From positions 837,661-901,660 of the forward strand of contig NMRA01000009.1 in assembly GCA_002633005.1 (NCBI GenBank): a stretch of 64,000 bases of DNA, read 5' to 3'. Shown here one piece after another: positions 1 through 11,520 of the stretch. The DNA is from Phoronis australis. Its lineage: Eukaryota > Phoronida > Phoronidae. How positions within the stretch are numbered: position 1 is the first letter of the stretch; each line of letters starts with the position of its first letter. The notes under the pieces are model-generated. The model was given only the letters and a program-made list of their open reading frames with translations, was not told where the DNA came from and ran no database searches. Both the position numbers and the translations under genes were made by a program.

Positions 1-1330
1 GCAACCTCTTTTCATGTCATTTTTAATAAAAATACGGTTCGTTGATTATCTCAGATATATGTTTCAGTTAATTACGGCTTCCCGTAATTTTATTAATTAG
101 TTGTGCCCTACTTCGGAAGTAAGTTTAGGGGGTTAAGAATTTCCCACCATTTTGTTTCTAGTTCGTTCGAGTTTACTATGGGATCTGTTCTACGGTTTTT
201 TTTCGTACTGGTTTCCTAAAATTGTTACCACTTCCAATCGACGAGTATTCTACGACAAGCTAGGTTGTTAGAGAACTCAATAACGTTGGATTTAGGAATC
301 TTTTAGTTTGTAAATAGCCTGAACTGAATGGCTGGAGTCGGCGACCTATATCACAGACACAGTAACGTGAATGATGGAGACATTGTTCAGAGCATTGGTG
401 ACGAGGAATATTTTCACGAACAGTCACTGGGTGGAGATATGTTTGAGCCCGAGTACGCACAAACAGATGTTGAGAGGGATGAGGTCGGCTTCATATTATG
501 GAATGTTGTTCCCACTGGATGGTGACCTGAGCACCTAAACCACTTACATCCTGCCGTGTGACTCGCTCGCCACACACCTGGCACCTTCTAAATATCGCCA
601 ATATTTTAGTTAAGTCCACAATAAACTTATCAAAGTTTGGGTCACCGGCCTGATCACTGGACGACGAACTATGTCGAACTGGGCCTGTATTCACTCCCAG
701 TACTCAACATCGCTGCAGGGCTGCTTAATTGCAGGCTCTGGGCTGGAGATAACACCAGCACAGGGCGAATTACTGCTAGTTCCCGGAATTGCACGCTCTG
801 GCTGTACGTTCAGAGGCACTCTAGAGGCCACAGCTCGCGAGGCTGCTCACTTCAAAAGTACACTTCTCGGGGGTGGCGACGGGGCACTGCCGGGAATCAA
901 CATCGACAGTAGACACCCTTCTTCAGGCGTTGTTTTGAAGGAGCCTTCATTAACTCCCTTTGCACATCTCTTTCGTAATCCGACGGCAGAAAATGCTTAA
1001 TTGTCACACACTCGGTAATTCTATACTGATTTGTACGTGGCGTGGATGGGTAACGCTGCATTCTTCACACGAACGAGCCAAGTACGGCGGAGCGTGTCAT
1101 TTTCCGGAAAGCGATGTAGTGGCGTGAGATGATGAGTACACCCCGGCGGGTACGCAACAACCGTGCGACATGTTGACTGACTCGTAAACAAACTCAAACG
1201 TCGAAAGAAACCGAGATACAACAATGACTGACTCCCTCAGTCAGACTATATGAAAACAAAATGGAGGAAAATTCTTAACCCCTTAACGTCACTTCCGGAG
1301 TAAGGCAAAACTAATTGATAAAATTAGGCC
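1..1330 (-). mobile_element. Kolobok-like (TTAA/THAP) DNA transposon, copy A, left end cut by window
   Basis: The first ~155 bases match the terminal inverted repeat (TIR) of the complete element at 16187-17491; the outermost bases (GGCGAAG) fall before the window. The stretch 1230-1328 is the opposite TIR, truncated at its outer end. Bases 490-1230 match the interior of the 16 kb copy in inverse orientation. A THAP-type start lies on the minus strand near 1174: the spaced Cys pair, then HRFP and TLRRTW in another frame, so it is broken by a frameshift. Bases 160-310 are shared with the fragment at 21368-21703. An acidic plus-strand reading frame at 328-525 (motif FEPEY) belongs to the element or its target and is not recognised. 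Kolobok elements are known for TTAA targets and THAP-domain transposases. No complete transposase is visible, so this copy looks dead. Confidence 0.6.
1021..1224 (-). pseudogene. Broken THAP domain inside copy A
   Basis: Minus-strand translation shows HRFPENDTLRRTW followed by a basic tail, which matches the THAP core (HRFPKDDTLRRTW) encoded at 16450 in the complete element. The expected Met-Ser start and the first Cys pair lie in a different frame, so a small indel separates them. THAP domains are C2CH zinc-binding DNA-recognition modules found in P and Kolobok transposases and in host genes. This copy cannot make an intact domain. Confidence 0.55.
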
Positions 1331-2030
1331 ATATTGCATTCGACTCTAGGAAGCCTAGAAAATCACTTCCGTAGCTACTTTTTGGGGGCAAGATAATTTT
1401 GGTGTTTTTAAGGTCATTAAGTACTATACTTTAAGAATCTAAAACGTTCCCAAGGTTTGACTTGCACGTTTTCAAGAAATTTGACCTCAAAAATCTGACT
1501 TTTTTGCAAAATTTGGCACAAAAAACCAATCTTCAAAAACCAACAACAGTAGACCCAAACTGAATGATTGGGTTTTGTTACTGGACAAGAAAAGTGATAA
1601 GTATTATGACATTAGGTGGAAAATTGCTCAAAAAGACAAATAGAAAATTTTTAGCAGCGTTTCCTGTTGGTTAGAAAACATACTACTATATTCTGAACTA
1701 CAAGAAGAACGATACTAGTGTTAATCATTTGGAACTTGATAAAGATTTGATATCACAAGCTACATATGAACAACATACAGTTCCAACGTTTCTGCAATGA
1801 ATTCTCTGCCATCACTTTCATTAATTGTCATAATTAATAATCATTATCCACATTGCACTTCATAGTCAACTGTCACAGGGAACCATACACCATTCAGTAC
1901 TGACATCCACGAGCATGATAAAATGTAAATATTTTCCATTAGGCTACAAATTTAAAGCTTTTTAACAACACAACACACCCTTTTTATGTTTTTTCATCCA
2001 CTCCATTGTTTGTATTCATCATTATTGTCA
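1331..2030. other. Non-coding, AT-rich, nothing recognised
   Basis: No reading frame above background, no splice-like exon and no match to other repeats in the window was noticed. The sequence is AT-rich with A and T runs. Confidence 0.4.
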
Positions 2031-3735
2031 TCAAAAGTTGTTTCTTGAGACACCGTGTTCACAATCTCGACAGTCACACAACTTTGAACATGACATGCCC
2101 GACTTCAAACAAGAGCACACTTTTCTACTACAACCACCCGTTTTACATTTGTAATTAACATTTTTCATGACATTTTCTAGGGCTAAAGGCAGAGTCATCC
2201 AGTGGAAATTCATAATACCCTACTCCAAAAGTCACCCGAATTACCAACTGGAGATGGTGCACTGACATGCTGTTGCAAGGCTCATTTGTGAATGGCACAC
2301 TGGCAGTTTGCTCTTTTGGCATGTAACAGCAAACAATCATGATTAGGAGGCAGAGATGATTCCATCACATATTTCAACCTGAATATGTGGTAGCGTGCTT
2401 TGTTTACTGTTGATGATGAGTCGCCGTACAGCTTGCATACAAACTGTTCAATGTCTTCCAAGAGTTGACCAGGAAACGCAAAGTAATGTTGAACCCAACT
2501 TTAATGACAAAGTTTAAAAATATCTCTGCAAGCCTGCACGCTACCCGGAATAAATTTTTGTCAACCTGAATAGCGTTTCATCTAAACACTTCAGCCTTGT
2601 TACAGTAATCCTTTTTACTAAGACAGAAAACCAAAATGCTCTTCACTTTAGCACAGTATGGCCAACAAGTGAAATTTTATTTTGTCAAATGCTCAGCAAA
2701 AGTAAGCATTAAGAGAAATGAGCAACATTACTAGCATTGAATGCACTGGAGAGTTGCCAATCTAAGACATAGAAAAATTTTCATCATCCTTAATACCTTA
2801 GTTCAACCTTTAAAAATTGAGGAATGGTCATTTTGGCAGTAGTTTTTGTGTGAAATTGAAAAGCGCCGACACAAATTTCTTTTGAGGCTTCCTGTTTTAG
2901 ATAACACATAATTGGAAGAGTAAAAATTTTCCTACACTTAAAATTCTCCAATTCAAGAATCTCTAAAATGTGACACACTGAAATCTGGGCAAAATTTGAA
3001 ATTTCAAGATAATGAATTAAGAACACAGGCAATATTTGCATTTATATATTTCTCAAATTCCAAACACAGCTCGTTTTTACATAAAAGGGTCAGAAAATAG
3101 GCTGGAAGTTCATAAAGAGCAGAGCTGATCACTCACATGCAGGCAAAGACTACAGCCAATATATTTGAGATTGGGACGGCTAATGCTGTAAATTCATCAA
3201 GCAAACTAATTCTTTTTTCTCTGTCCTAAACTAAAGAGTTTTTAACATAAATGATGGTTTTTCGAATCAAGAATAGGCAAGCCTAGTTACAAGTGAATGT
3301 TTGGAAATGGGATAGCTTTTCAAGTTTCCTTTTATTTGTGAAGTTCTCTGTGATGGACTTTGGTTTGCGGCAAATGATACATTGTGGTGGCAAGACATAT
3401 ACATTTCTTTGAAAACTGTTAATAGGTTCAACATCGTTTCCCTCATCAGTTTGGTCTTTTTCATTTTTTAAGAGCCGTTTCGATTTTTGATACATCCATT
3501 AAGTGTCTGTAATACTAATTGTGATAGAATAGCTGTTTTTCCACAAAAACTTAATAACTTCTCACCAATAATACTTTTCTTATACTCAATGTTGATCCAT
3601 TTGTTTGCAGTAGCCTTAGTCCACGTAATATCTGAAAATTCTTGGGGCTCAGAATTTTGAGCGCAATCTGAAACATGAATGCAACAAGGAGCAGACATCT
3701 TGCCAGGCTCCTGTGAAGTCACACACTCATTCAAT
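2031..3735 (-). pseudogene. Relic of a Cys-rich repeat-associated protein with a CXC-like C-terminus
   Basis: On the minus strand 2031-2213 encodes WMTLP followed by a dense Cys cluster (CKTGGCSRKVCSCLKSG and SCSKLCDCRDC), the pattern of a tesmin/TSO1-like CXC module. This arrangement, a WMTLPPAP-like stretch followed by CXC, is familiar from repetitive orphan proteins of marine invertebrates, often linked to mobile DNA. Upstream on the same strand are further fragments in other frames: 2155-2340; 3283-3495, which has a CIICRK zinc-finger-like start; and 3468-3734, which has a CCIH motif and a W-rich segment. These suggest the N-terminal zinc-binding part of the same kind of protein. Stops and frame changes between fragments make it a pseudogene. 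The assignment of the upstream pieces is inference. Confidence 0.4.
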
Positions 3736-3959
3736 AATTCATGGTTTAAGCAATGTCCTTCCTAGCTGGCCCAAAACTTCTGTTTGCGGAAGCACAAAAT
3801 GATTCAGGAACATGCCAAGAATTATATGTATGTCAGTATGATGACACTTGTCACTTGACTTGGCTTTCCTCAATTCCAATCTACTGCCTGCTTTTTTACA
3901 GAGCCTTAACCCTTGGTAATTGCCAATTACTTGCACACTCACTCAAGAATTAACGTATT

Positions 3960-5148
3960 TTGTTTTTTTTTCAGGTGGAATATACCATTGGGCCGGCGGC
4001 CATGAGTGTGCACCCCAGGGTCACTAATATGCGATCTTCAAGGATCGAATTGGAGTTATTTATGCGTGAAGACTTCAACAATAAATCAAGTGCTTGGATT
4101 GCTGACAACTTTTTCCTTTTTAAATCACATTTGCCCCTTCCTGCTAATTTATTCCTGGTTAGGAGGTACTTCAATGCCGTCATTCATTCAATTAATTCTC
4201 GTAACTGTACAAGATACATGAACCGTAAAAACCATTTTTTGCCGAAAAACTCGACGTGTCTAAAAGTTTCAACCACGTGACGCAAATTTTGTAAAAACAT
4301 GCTTGCCCAATGTACAGTATACCCAATTAGTTTTTGTTGATAATTTTTATTCTAAACTTGACAATTGTAAATTGCATTCAACTTTCGTAATAAACGTTGA
4401 AGTTAGAATCTAATAAATACACTGTGAAGTTATAATAATGAAACTTGTCAAATGTTTATAAATAACAGCAGGACTTTCCGCACGTAAGCACCGAACTTAC
4501 CTTGAGACAACACAGCTAGTCAATCTCACCGCGTGATATCTTGAGATGGGGTTCGTCTCCGTTTGAATCGATATGAAATTCGTCGCCGAAGATGGACCCG
4601 TTAAGAAGCTGTTTGCATGTCCTTCCAACTGGATTTACGTACAATGACTTGGTTAGGGTCGTAGTCGACTAACCGGCTTGACCCGCCGGTTCTTACACTT
4701 ACGCATTTTTCACTTTCAGCTAATTTTGTTGTCTGGCTTCATGAATGTTAAAAGAAAAACCTGTCCCATCTATTTTTACAGTGTGCAATGAACGCTCTCT
4801 TTTAGTTGTGACACCGGATTTGTCAATCATAACCTTGTCACCTTCATGGAGTTCTGGCATTCTTTTGTTGTTGGTATTAATGTTTCAACAGAATAAAATG
4901 TAAGGCGTATGCATTTCTATGAACTACTTTGTGATTCGCCCATGTAATATAAAAACACTACGTACTCGGTGTTATTAACCAGTCGTGTTGTAACACATTC
5001 CAGGTCATGTGAGAACGCACTACTTTATCACTATCAATGTAAGAACATTTAAAATTGACTTAAATTTATAATTTGCGTGACTCTCGATTCAAGTTTTGTT
5101 ATTTTAATGACATGGTTTGTTGGTGGGACTAATGTACTCAGAAATGTG
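3960..5148. other. Mostly unassigned; short open minus-strand segments
   Basis: No firm gene. A minus-strand reading frame at about 4730-4870 ends in a stop and reads PELHEGDKVMIDKSG at its start; it looks like a protein fragment (possibly the tail of a retroelement polyprotein) but is too short to name. A second minus-strand segment near 4510-4650 is open for about 40 codons and is followed by a donor-like AAGGTAAGT. Neither can be tied to a known family by eye. Confidence 0.25.
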
Positions 5149-5222
5149 TTGAATGTAATGGGAGCCAAAGGAGTGTGAGTCATAATTGAATGTAATGGGA
5201 GGCAAAGGAGTGTGAGTCATAA
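5149..5222. repeat. 37-bp tandem duplication
   Basis: Two adjacent 37-base units (5149-5185 and 5186-5222) begin TTGAATGTAATGGGAG and differ at one base (GAGCC versus GAGGC). This is a recent local duplication. Confidence 0.85.
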
Positions 5223-5242
5223 TTCTAGCGTTGGTATAACTA

Positions 5243-5345
5243 CTTGGAAAACAAAACTATGTTTTCCGAGAAAAAGAGATTTTCAGTATATAAACCACCA
5301 ACTGAAAAATCTCTTTCTCTCAGAAACCATAGTTCTATTTTCCAA
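5243..5345. repeat. Long imperfect hairpin (44-nt arms)
   Basis: Arm 5243-5286 starts CTTGGAAAACAAAACTATG. The reverse complement of 5302-5345 starts CTTGGAAAATAGAACTATGG. The arms pair over about 44 bases with a few mismatches, around a 15-base loop. It could be a small foldback element or a transcribed hairpin. A 64-codon plus-strand reading frame that crosses it is probably incidental. Confidence 0.75.
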
Positions 5346-5900
5346 GCCTTTGCAATTACTAAAGTTGCAGAAGAGTTGCTAAAAAAGGAATACAAAACAA
5401 ATCCATATTTATCCTGTCAGATAGCCAGGCAGCTATAACCTTGTTTACCAGGATGCACTTATGTGCAAGTATCAAAGTTCTCTTAGCTCTTACCACTGCA
5501 AAATATATATTTTCTGAAAGGTGAATAAATTTTCTAACAAAATTTAATATTCAAGATATATACGTTTTTTAGTAAAGAAAATTTGACTTTGAACAGATAT
5601 TTTAAAAATATTATTCCTCCAATCACAATATTGGTCTTTTGTCAACATGTTGTTAACGGAATTTTTGAAGTTTTTCGGAAAGAAGCCTTCAAAATGCTCT
5701 AAAAAGTCGATAATTAAAAAAACTAAGAACTATTTCAAAATCAATCATACGCTTCATCTCAAACGTCCAGGCACTGTTAAAGTAGTATCTGACCTGCCTG
5801 GCCAGAGGAAGCTATGAAAGGAAATCTATGTCAACTACTGCATTGCTGGTATCTGACTTAAACTCTTGACTAGCAGCGTTTTAACGTGCATTCTTAATCT
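5346..5900. other. AT-rich, nothing recognised
   Basis: No supported gene, exon or repeat. It directly precedes the Gypsy gag relic and may hold its decayed leader, but no long terminal repeat (LTR) pair was found. Confidence 0.3.
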
Positions 5901-6337
5901 TTGTCATGGACACAGAAGCTCTTGAATTATATCATTCCTGTGACCCCATGACACTGACTCATCTACTAATATCACTAGTAAACTTGCCACTCGTATTCTT
6001 TGGAAGATTAGTGAAACATTCGAACGTTATAAATTTAATGCACGCGAACAGACTGGCGAATCGATTGACACCCACCTCCCTGAGACATATAACTTCTGTG
6101 GGTGTCTGAAGGACTCGTTACTGCGTGATCAACTCGCCATAGGCATAAATGATTCTAAAACTCGACAGCGTTTTTTGCAAGAGCCTGCACTGACATTAGA
6201 CCTATGTCTAGACATTTGCAAGTCGTATGAATAAACTACATTCAACTACGCCAAATGTCAGGGGCTGCTGAAGTCAAAAAGATAACACGCTCAAACAACA
6301 ATTAAACGTCCCCTCGCAGTCAGCTGTTTGAAAGAAA

Positions 6338-6703
6338 ATGCAAGTTCCTACCTATGGTAAATCCTGCAGCGCTTGTAATGGACAAAACCACTTTGAGGGT
6401 GCAGAAGTTTATCCCAAATCCCGCACGGACAACTCCCGAGTCCATGGTGTTAATAACGACATTGACTGCGACAGCTCTGATGGAGAACTAATCGATGCAG
6501 TCGATGCTCTTATTTCGACTGGCAAGCCCCAACACTGCAAAATGCCCGTAGAGGGAAAACCTGTCAGATTCCAATACTACGATGGTGCAACTGTTTGTAC
6601 TCTACCACTATGCCTTGTCCCAGCTAAGTCCAAGATGAGACAGACCTCCACTATACCCTACTCATGGGGAACAAATCGAAACTTCTTTCTGAGGGAGAAG
6701 TAA
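6338..6703 (+). pseudogene. Gypsy gag zinc knuckle and protease fragment
   Basis: An open stretch of 121 codons starts with a CxxC...H cluster (CSACNGQNHFEG) typical of nucleocapsid knuckles. After an acidic linker comes KPVRFQYYDGATVCTLPL, which aligns with the active-site region of Gypsy aspartic proteases. Those proteases normally read D(S/T)GA; here it is D-G-A, so a catalytic-loop residue is lost. It is part of the Gypsy relic. Confidence 0.6.
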
Positions 6704-7271
6704 CACATACCTTAAAAATCCCCAAAACCTATTCTAAGTACAGAGTTAATTTTGTCATCTGTGACAACAATCTTACACCGTTGCTATGAAGACCCGTATT
6801 TGAAAAGATGGGCTTCCTCACAGTTCAACTACCAGAACTTCAAGCATATAAACACCGTCGTAAACGAGACACAACCCATGAAACATGCAGCATTCAACAA
6901 TGAGCTAGGCAAATCGGTATAGATAGATGTGGCTACGTTTCGGTACTCCTGTCAGTTCTGGGATTTTCCAGAAATTTCTGCCGTTGGCGGTAAGTGGACT
7001 AGACGGAATTCTCTACGTAGCCGTTGTCACTGTTGTTTACGACAGGCGATGACCCCCAGCAAGCTCGTGCCGATCACGACTCTAAGTTTGAGTCATTTCT
7101 TCGCTGTTGAAATGAGCAAGACATCCGTCTAAGTGTCAGTTCCACGAGTTTACAATCCCCTTCCTGGGACACCTCTGAAGGACTCAGAATAAGCCCAGGC
7201 AAGTGCTCCTCTTTTTGGAACTCAACGCACATTGTAATGCATAAGAAGTGCAGCGACTCAAAAGACATTTC

Positions 7272-8867
7272 TTAATATTACCTCACGAATATTAAGAGGA
7301 AATCCAAAGCGAGGTTAACACTGTTAATCTACTTCCTGCTTACGGTCATTGCAGCCTCCTCTGTGTGACCCTACACTTGTTCCAAACATAAAATTTCGCT
7401 TTCTGGAATCTTATTGTAAAAAGTCTTTACAGTCATCAAGCAAGAATCATCTGTCCAAAGGGTACAAGTACTCCAGTGAGAGTTACATAACCTCAATAAG
7501 AAGTGAGCAGTTTTACAGGCTTCATAAACATCTTCAGTTGTTGTTGATCTGCCAGCTGGTCAGGAATAGTAACAGTTTATTTCATTGGATTTTTGTTTAG
7601 CAGTTAGAATTCAAGGAAACCAATGAGTAGTAAGGGTACTGGCTTAATTATGCTTATAGCATTTAAGCACTTAATGCTGTCCGTTTTATTTGTAAATCCA
7701 TTAGATTGTTCCGTCAGTTATTGATTCACTTGTTTGGAACATGGATAATGATGGATTGAAGATGGTTTTGGTTTAATTCATTAAATACATTTTTGGTGTT
7801 TCAGCTATTTACCCGTGTTTTAAACCAATCTGTAGTTGTCTCGTGTTTTTCTTTATATCTGGACAGTTTAAAAACCCGTGAACTAAGACATTATTATTAT
7901 TCAACACTTGAAGGACAAAGTGGATCATTTTCTCAATTTCTATCTCTCACCTGATTACCCTGCATACTAAATTGGACATAGTGATGTTGGAGTTGATGTT
8001 GTCGCTGGCATTGACCAAAGTTATTCCAGTGGAAAACTAGCATGGCCAACAAGAGGTGTAATCATCGTTGTGAGCCAAATGTACATTCCTAATATGCTGA
8101 TAAAAATAAATTGACAGAGTTACTAGGATGGATAACTCTTGTCATTTGTTGCACGACTGTCTGTATGGTATCATTCGTTCACTATAGGGCCTCTGGACTA
8201 TGCTTAAAACATGCTGGTGTCGACAATTGTTTTACTGAGCCAGTCATGTTCAAATAAATTGGAATGTGGAAAAAAACAGGTTACACAACGGGAAGCATTG
8301 TTTGCATCATCGCTTGTTTTTGCTGTGAAATGATTTTTTCATCAACTTGAGAGTGTATGTATGTCACCCTGAAATTTTCTGTGATATAAACAAATGTATA
8401 CGACTATCTTCATTCCAGCCTGACAACTCAAGTAGTCTTTGAAGTCGCAGTTTTTGAGAAATTGGTGGAACATTCAAGGTTTGTCATTTTCTTCAAATTC
8501 CAGAAAATGTGCATTTAAAATTACGATTTGCTACCAGGAAATGATGTGCTTAAAAGTTACTATCTATTCAAGCATCACGGTCACTGGTGACACTAAAGTC
8601 GACTAGAGCTGATATCGAGATTGTGTAATAATTTACTTGGTTGGCTGATTGTAACTGCGAATCTTCACTAACCACTGCCTTTTCAATTGTTTGTCAGTAT
8701 GAAATTCATGAAATGACAATACATTGTTTCTTCTTTGGTTATTTGTGCAGCAGGTGACACAGCAGTGAGCCATTGTTTATGTAGAGGTTCATTGTAAACA
8801 GCTTCCTGTAGACTTAACAGTACTAGCCTCCTTCTGGGATTGGAATGTGAGTCATGTATAAATTTTG
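7272..8867. mobile_element. Insertion of ~1.6 kb inside the Gypsy RT, family unknown
   Basis: The Gypsy reading runs to EVQRLKRHFL at ~7270 and resumes with FGMVNYLAKF at ~8868. These two blocks are contiguous in intact Gypsy RTs, so the DNA between them is foreign. No reading frame in it resembles a transposase. Terminal repeats were not evident, and the target duplication cannot be fixed because the junctions share only a few bases (CTT). It could be a non-autonomous element or a filler from repair. Confidence 0.5.
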
Positions 8868-9358
8868 AGAAAGGCCTTTGGTATGGTCAACTATCTTGCC
8901 AAGTTCTTGCTTTGACTATGGAACCTATTCGACAACTAGCACAGCAAAACATCCCATTGCAGTGGACGTACACTCAAGATGAAGCACTACAGGTAGTGAA
9001 ACGCCTGATCACCTCTGCACCTGTGCTCAGTTACAATGACCCCAAGGACGAACTCGTCACCCAGTGTGATGCGCCAGACATGGAACTCGGAGCAACTCTA
9101 CTTTAGAATGGCAAACTTGTTGCTGACGCTGAAACAAGATACTCCCAAATTGAAACAGAAACTTTAAGTGTTGTGTATGCTCTAAACAAGTTTCGTCACA
9201 ACACGTTCGGACCACACACTATCGTGCACTCAGACCCCTCGAGACTATTACAAAGAAATCTCTCCACAAAGGCACCTCGTCGCCTGCAAGGAATGTTGCT
9301 AAGCATTCTCGAGTATGACATAGACTATGTGGAAAGCAGTCAAAGAAATGCTCATTGG
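8840..9358 (+). pseudogene. Gypsy RT thumb and RNase H fragment
   Basis: Two frames carry the end of the RT (FGMVNYLAKF, then W-T-Y-T-Q-D-E-A-L) and RNase H (QCDAPDMELGATLL; expected QCDASDxGLGAxL). An internal stop follows at 9104, then TRYSQIETETLSVVYAL, HNTFGPHTIVHSD and KAPRRLQGMLL. The RNase H Asp of QCDA and the Glu of the IETETL segment are kept, but stops and shifts make it inactive. Confidence 0.75.
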
Positions 9359-9425
9359 TGACATGATATCACGAGCGTAGCTTCCCTATCACACCAATGG
9401 TGATACACAGTTCTCACACATCAAC

Positions 9426-9734
9426 ATGAGTGACTACCATCAAGAAACTATCAAGACGGAGACTGACCTTGACCAAGTACTTCAGAAACTAAAGGAAATG
9501 TTTCTCAAGGGATGTCCTAATGATATGATCAGCCTACCTATCCAACTACTCACGCACTACCATTTGCGAAACGAAGTTAATGTTCAAAATGGCATACACT
9601 TTAAAGGGGAACGTATCGTAATACCAGCTTTGTATAGCACTACGAACTTGTCACAGGTTCCTCATAATCTCGAATGCAAGCCCATACTATCGCTGAAGGA
9701 ACTCAATAAGATGTCTGACCGGCATTGTGGTTGA
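9426..9734 (+). pseudogene. Gypsy integrase N-terminal fragment
   Basis: The frame begins near the connection between RNase H and integrase (ETIKTETDLDQVLQKLKEM) and includes FKGERIVIPA, a typical Gypsy pre-integrase motif. The HHCC finger and the DDE core are absent; the element ends here. Confidence 0.65.
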
Positions 9735-9760
9735 TGGTTTCTGCAGAATAACCATTCCAC

Positions 9761-9930
9761 CTACCACTTACCTTGTGATATGGAGCTTCTGACTTCTGAC
9801 CTCCCTGTGGAGTTTCTGCTGCAGCCAAGTTGTTGAGGTAGATCAACGTCAATTTGTACAGGCTTGATGTCTCTACTTAATCTGGCCGGGACCACCAGCC
9901 TACCGTACAAGTTCTTGAATATTCCTTTAC
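9761..9930 (-). other. Possible decayed exon, unassigned
   Basis: A minus-strand segment, open in one frame for about 35 codons (NLAAAETPQGGQKSEAPYHK), ends in a good donor (CACAAG|GTAAGT). No partner exon was found, so it is only a candidate. Confidence 0.15.
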
Positions 9931-9942
9931 ATACACATGCGC

Positions 9943-10165
9943 ACACCCAGGGGGGCTCGAGGGCTCGAAGGAGCCTCCTGTTTGGCGAAGTGGGCAAAAA
10001 GGTCCGCTTCAGAGAAACAAAAAACTCGAGAAAACGAGACAAAAGTCCACTAAAAAGGCAGGAATTCGGCGAATGCACAATTCATAGCTCTGAACGTACC
10101 CCGTTTTTTAATAAAAAGTCCACATTCTAAAAAATTCGAGCCCCCCTATATTTTAGGTTGGTTGC
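9943..10165 (+). repeat. Dispersed repeat family G (GGCAAAAAGGTCCGC), copy 1
   Basis: It contains GGGCAAAAAGGTCCGC, AAAGTCCACTAAAAAGGC, a CCCCGTTTTTT run and AATTCGAGCCCCC followed by GGTTGCGCGCATG. The same ordered blocks recur at 20232-20443, 52935-53140 and 60545-60672, and in reverse at 26786-27089. The reverse copy has CA(G)TGGCGGAT-type ends, so the family is probably a non-autonomous hAT-like DNA element. Confidence 0.7.
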
Positions 10166-10169
10166 GCGC

Positions 10170-11510
10170 ATGATACAAGTTCTTGTCTCGGCGTTTTACT
10201 GGCTCTAGACATAACCTCCTTTTTATTCTTCTTTGCAGGTGTCCATAGACTAACATCTCTATTGATTCGCTCTACAACGTATTAGTCTTCAAACAGCTTT
10301 CGACTACACGCATCTGCATTCAAGATAGTAGATATATATTCGTAAGGGTTGCAATCTTGAGTGATCACATTGTGCACCTGTTCATCTTTAGCAGCATAGC
10401 TGCCTTGGTCATAGTTCTTAATGACGACAAAATAACCAGAATCATTTTTCACAAGATTCTCAAGATACTCGTTCCAATGAATGAAAAAAATGTAATTCGT
10501 CGTGACAGCTATGTTGCCTGCTTGTAGCTCTTTTCAGGTTTCAGGGTGCTTAGATCGTCTCTGTGATGTAACTGAGATAAAATTGCTTGCATTTTAATTC
10601 TGTTGAAGACGAATAAAAACTTGCTCAGCTTTACTTCGGCTCTAGGGCAGAGTTGCGTGTCGCAGTAACAGGATTGCTTCAATCTGCTGAATATAGGTCA
10701 TTGCATTGAAAGTTTTATTCCTGGATAGTTGTTTCTCCTTTCCTTGGAAGTGCAATGACAGGATTTGTCTGCAGTTCAAGTAAAGTTGTAGTTGCTTGTT
10801 TCACAGATTTAGCTTTTGCGTGCTTGCTCCCCTCGGAACAGGCAGTTTTAATACCCTTTGTTGCTTTCTGACAAATAGCTTTCAGTTTTCCTTGAAGAGC
10901 TCATCTAGTGCTTGTTTATAGAGAGCCCGTCATATGGATACATGTAGATGTGAGCACTACCAGCACGCTTGTGATGGATACATTTCAGGATACGCCCTGT
11001 TCTTGCAGACCCACCACTTTCAATCTAGGAATCATCCGAATTCTCACATGTAGCTCTCCTAGTCTTGGGACAACTACGCGTTATAGATATAGTTAAATAG
11101 CATCTGACAGTTGACTTTCTTCTCACAAACCATGTGAAATGAAATGAAAGCGGGTCGATTTACTCCAACAGCCATCTTTCCCAGTTGTTTTGCTCGCATA
11201 ATGACAATTAGCAGGGTTGACCATTCGTGTGCCCATTTTTGAAAACAAAGATCCGAACTCTCAGAGCTGTATCCTACACAGACTCGAATATTGCTCGATA
11301 ATTCCATTGTTTCCATTCTGAGGATCCCCAGAGACTTTAAAGTGTACACAACATGACTCTAGTACCTCAAAATAAATTTTATTATTATATCTTACTTGAT
11401 TTCAGTGCCTTTAGTGCACAGCTCATAAAGAAACACACAAAAATTGAAAAAATAATAATTATGTACAACGTCATAGGTTGAACCCAAGTCGTTCGCCGTA
11501 CTGTTCGGAT
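10170..11510. other. Unassigned; minus-strand open fragments
   Basis: On the minus strand, ~10285-10530 is open for more than 80 codons (DSGYFVVIKNYDQGSYAAKD, then NPYEYISTILNADACSRKLF). About 10740-10880 is also open (KATKGIKTACSEGSKHAKAK). They read like decayed protein-coding pieces of one element or gene but match no family I can name. No splice sites could be paired. Confidence 0.25.
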
Positions 11511-11520
11511 CAGAGACAAA

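Larger units (their letters stand above)
5905..9735 (+). mobile_element. Dead Ty3/Gypsy retrotransposon, split by an insertion
   Basis: Pieces occur in the standard Gypsy order on the plus strand with many stops and frame changes. Gag is at about 5907-6235 (FERYKFNARE, then ESIDTHL, LKDSLLRDQL and LDICKSYE). A CCHC-like knuckle follows at 6365-6400 (CSACNGQNHF), with a protease-like stretch to ~6620. A reverse transcriptase (RT) palm segment is at ~7040-7200 (ADHDSKFESFLRC, then EGLRISPGK). The RT thumb and RNase H are at 8867-9358 (FGMVNYLAKF, SAPVLSYNDPKDELV, TRYSQIETETLSVVYALNKF). The integrase N-terminus is at 9426-9735 (FKGERIVIP). The core integrase, both LTRs and most of the RT are missing. 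It is inactive. Confidence 0.85.

Noticed and set aside
4730-4870. Retroelement integrase C-terminus
   Set aside because: The segment is only ~45 codons and lacks the diagnostic residues; left unassigned.
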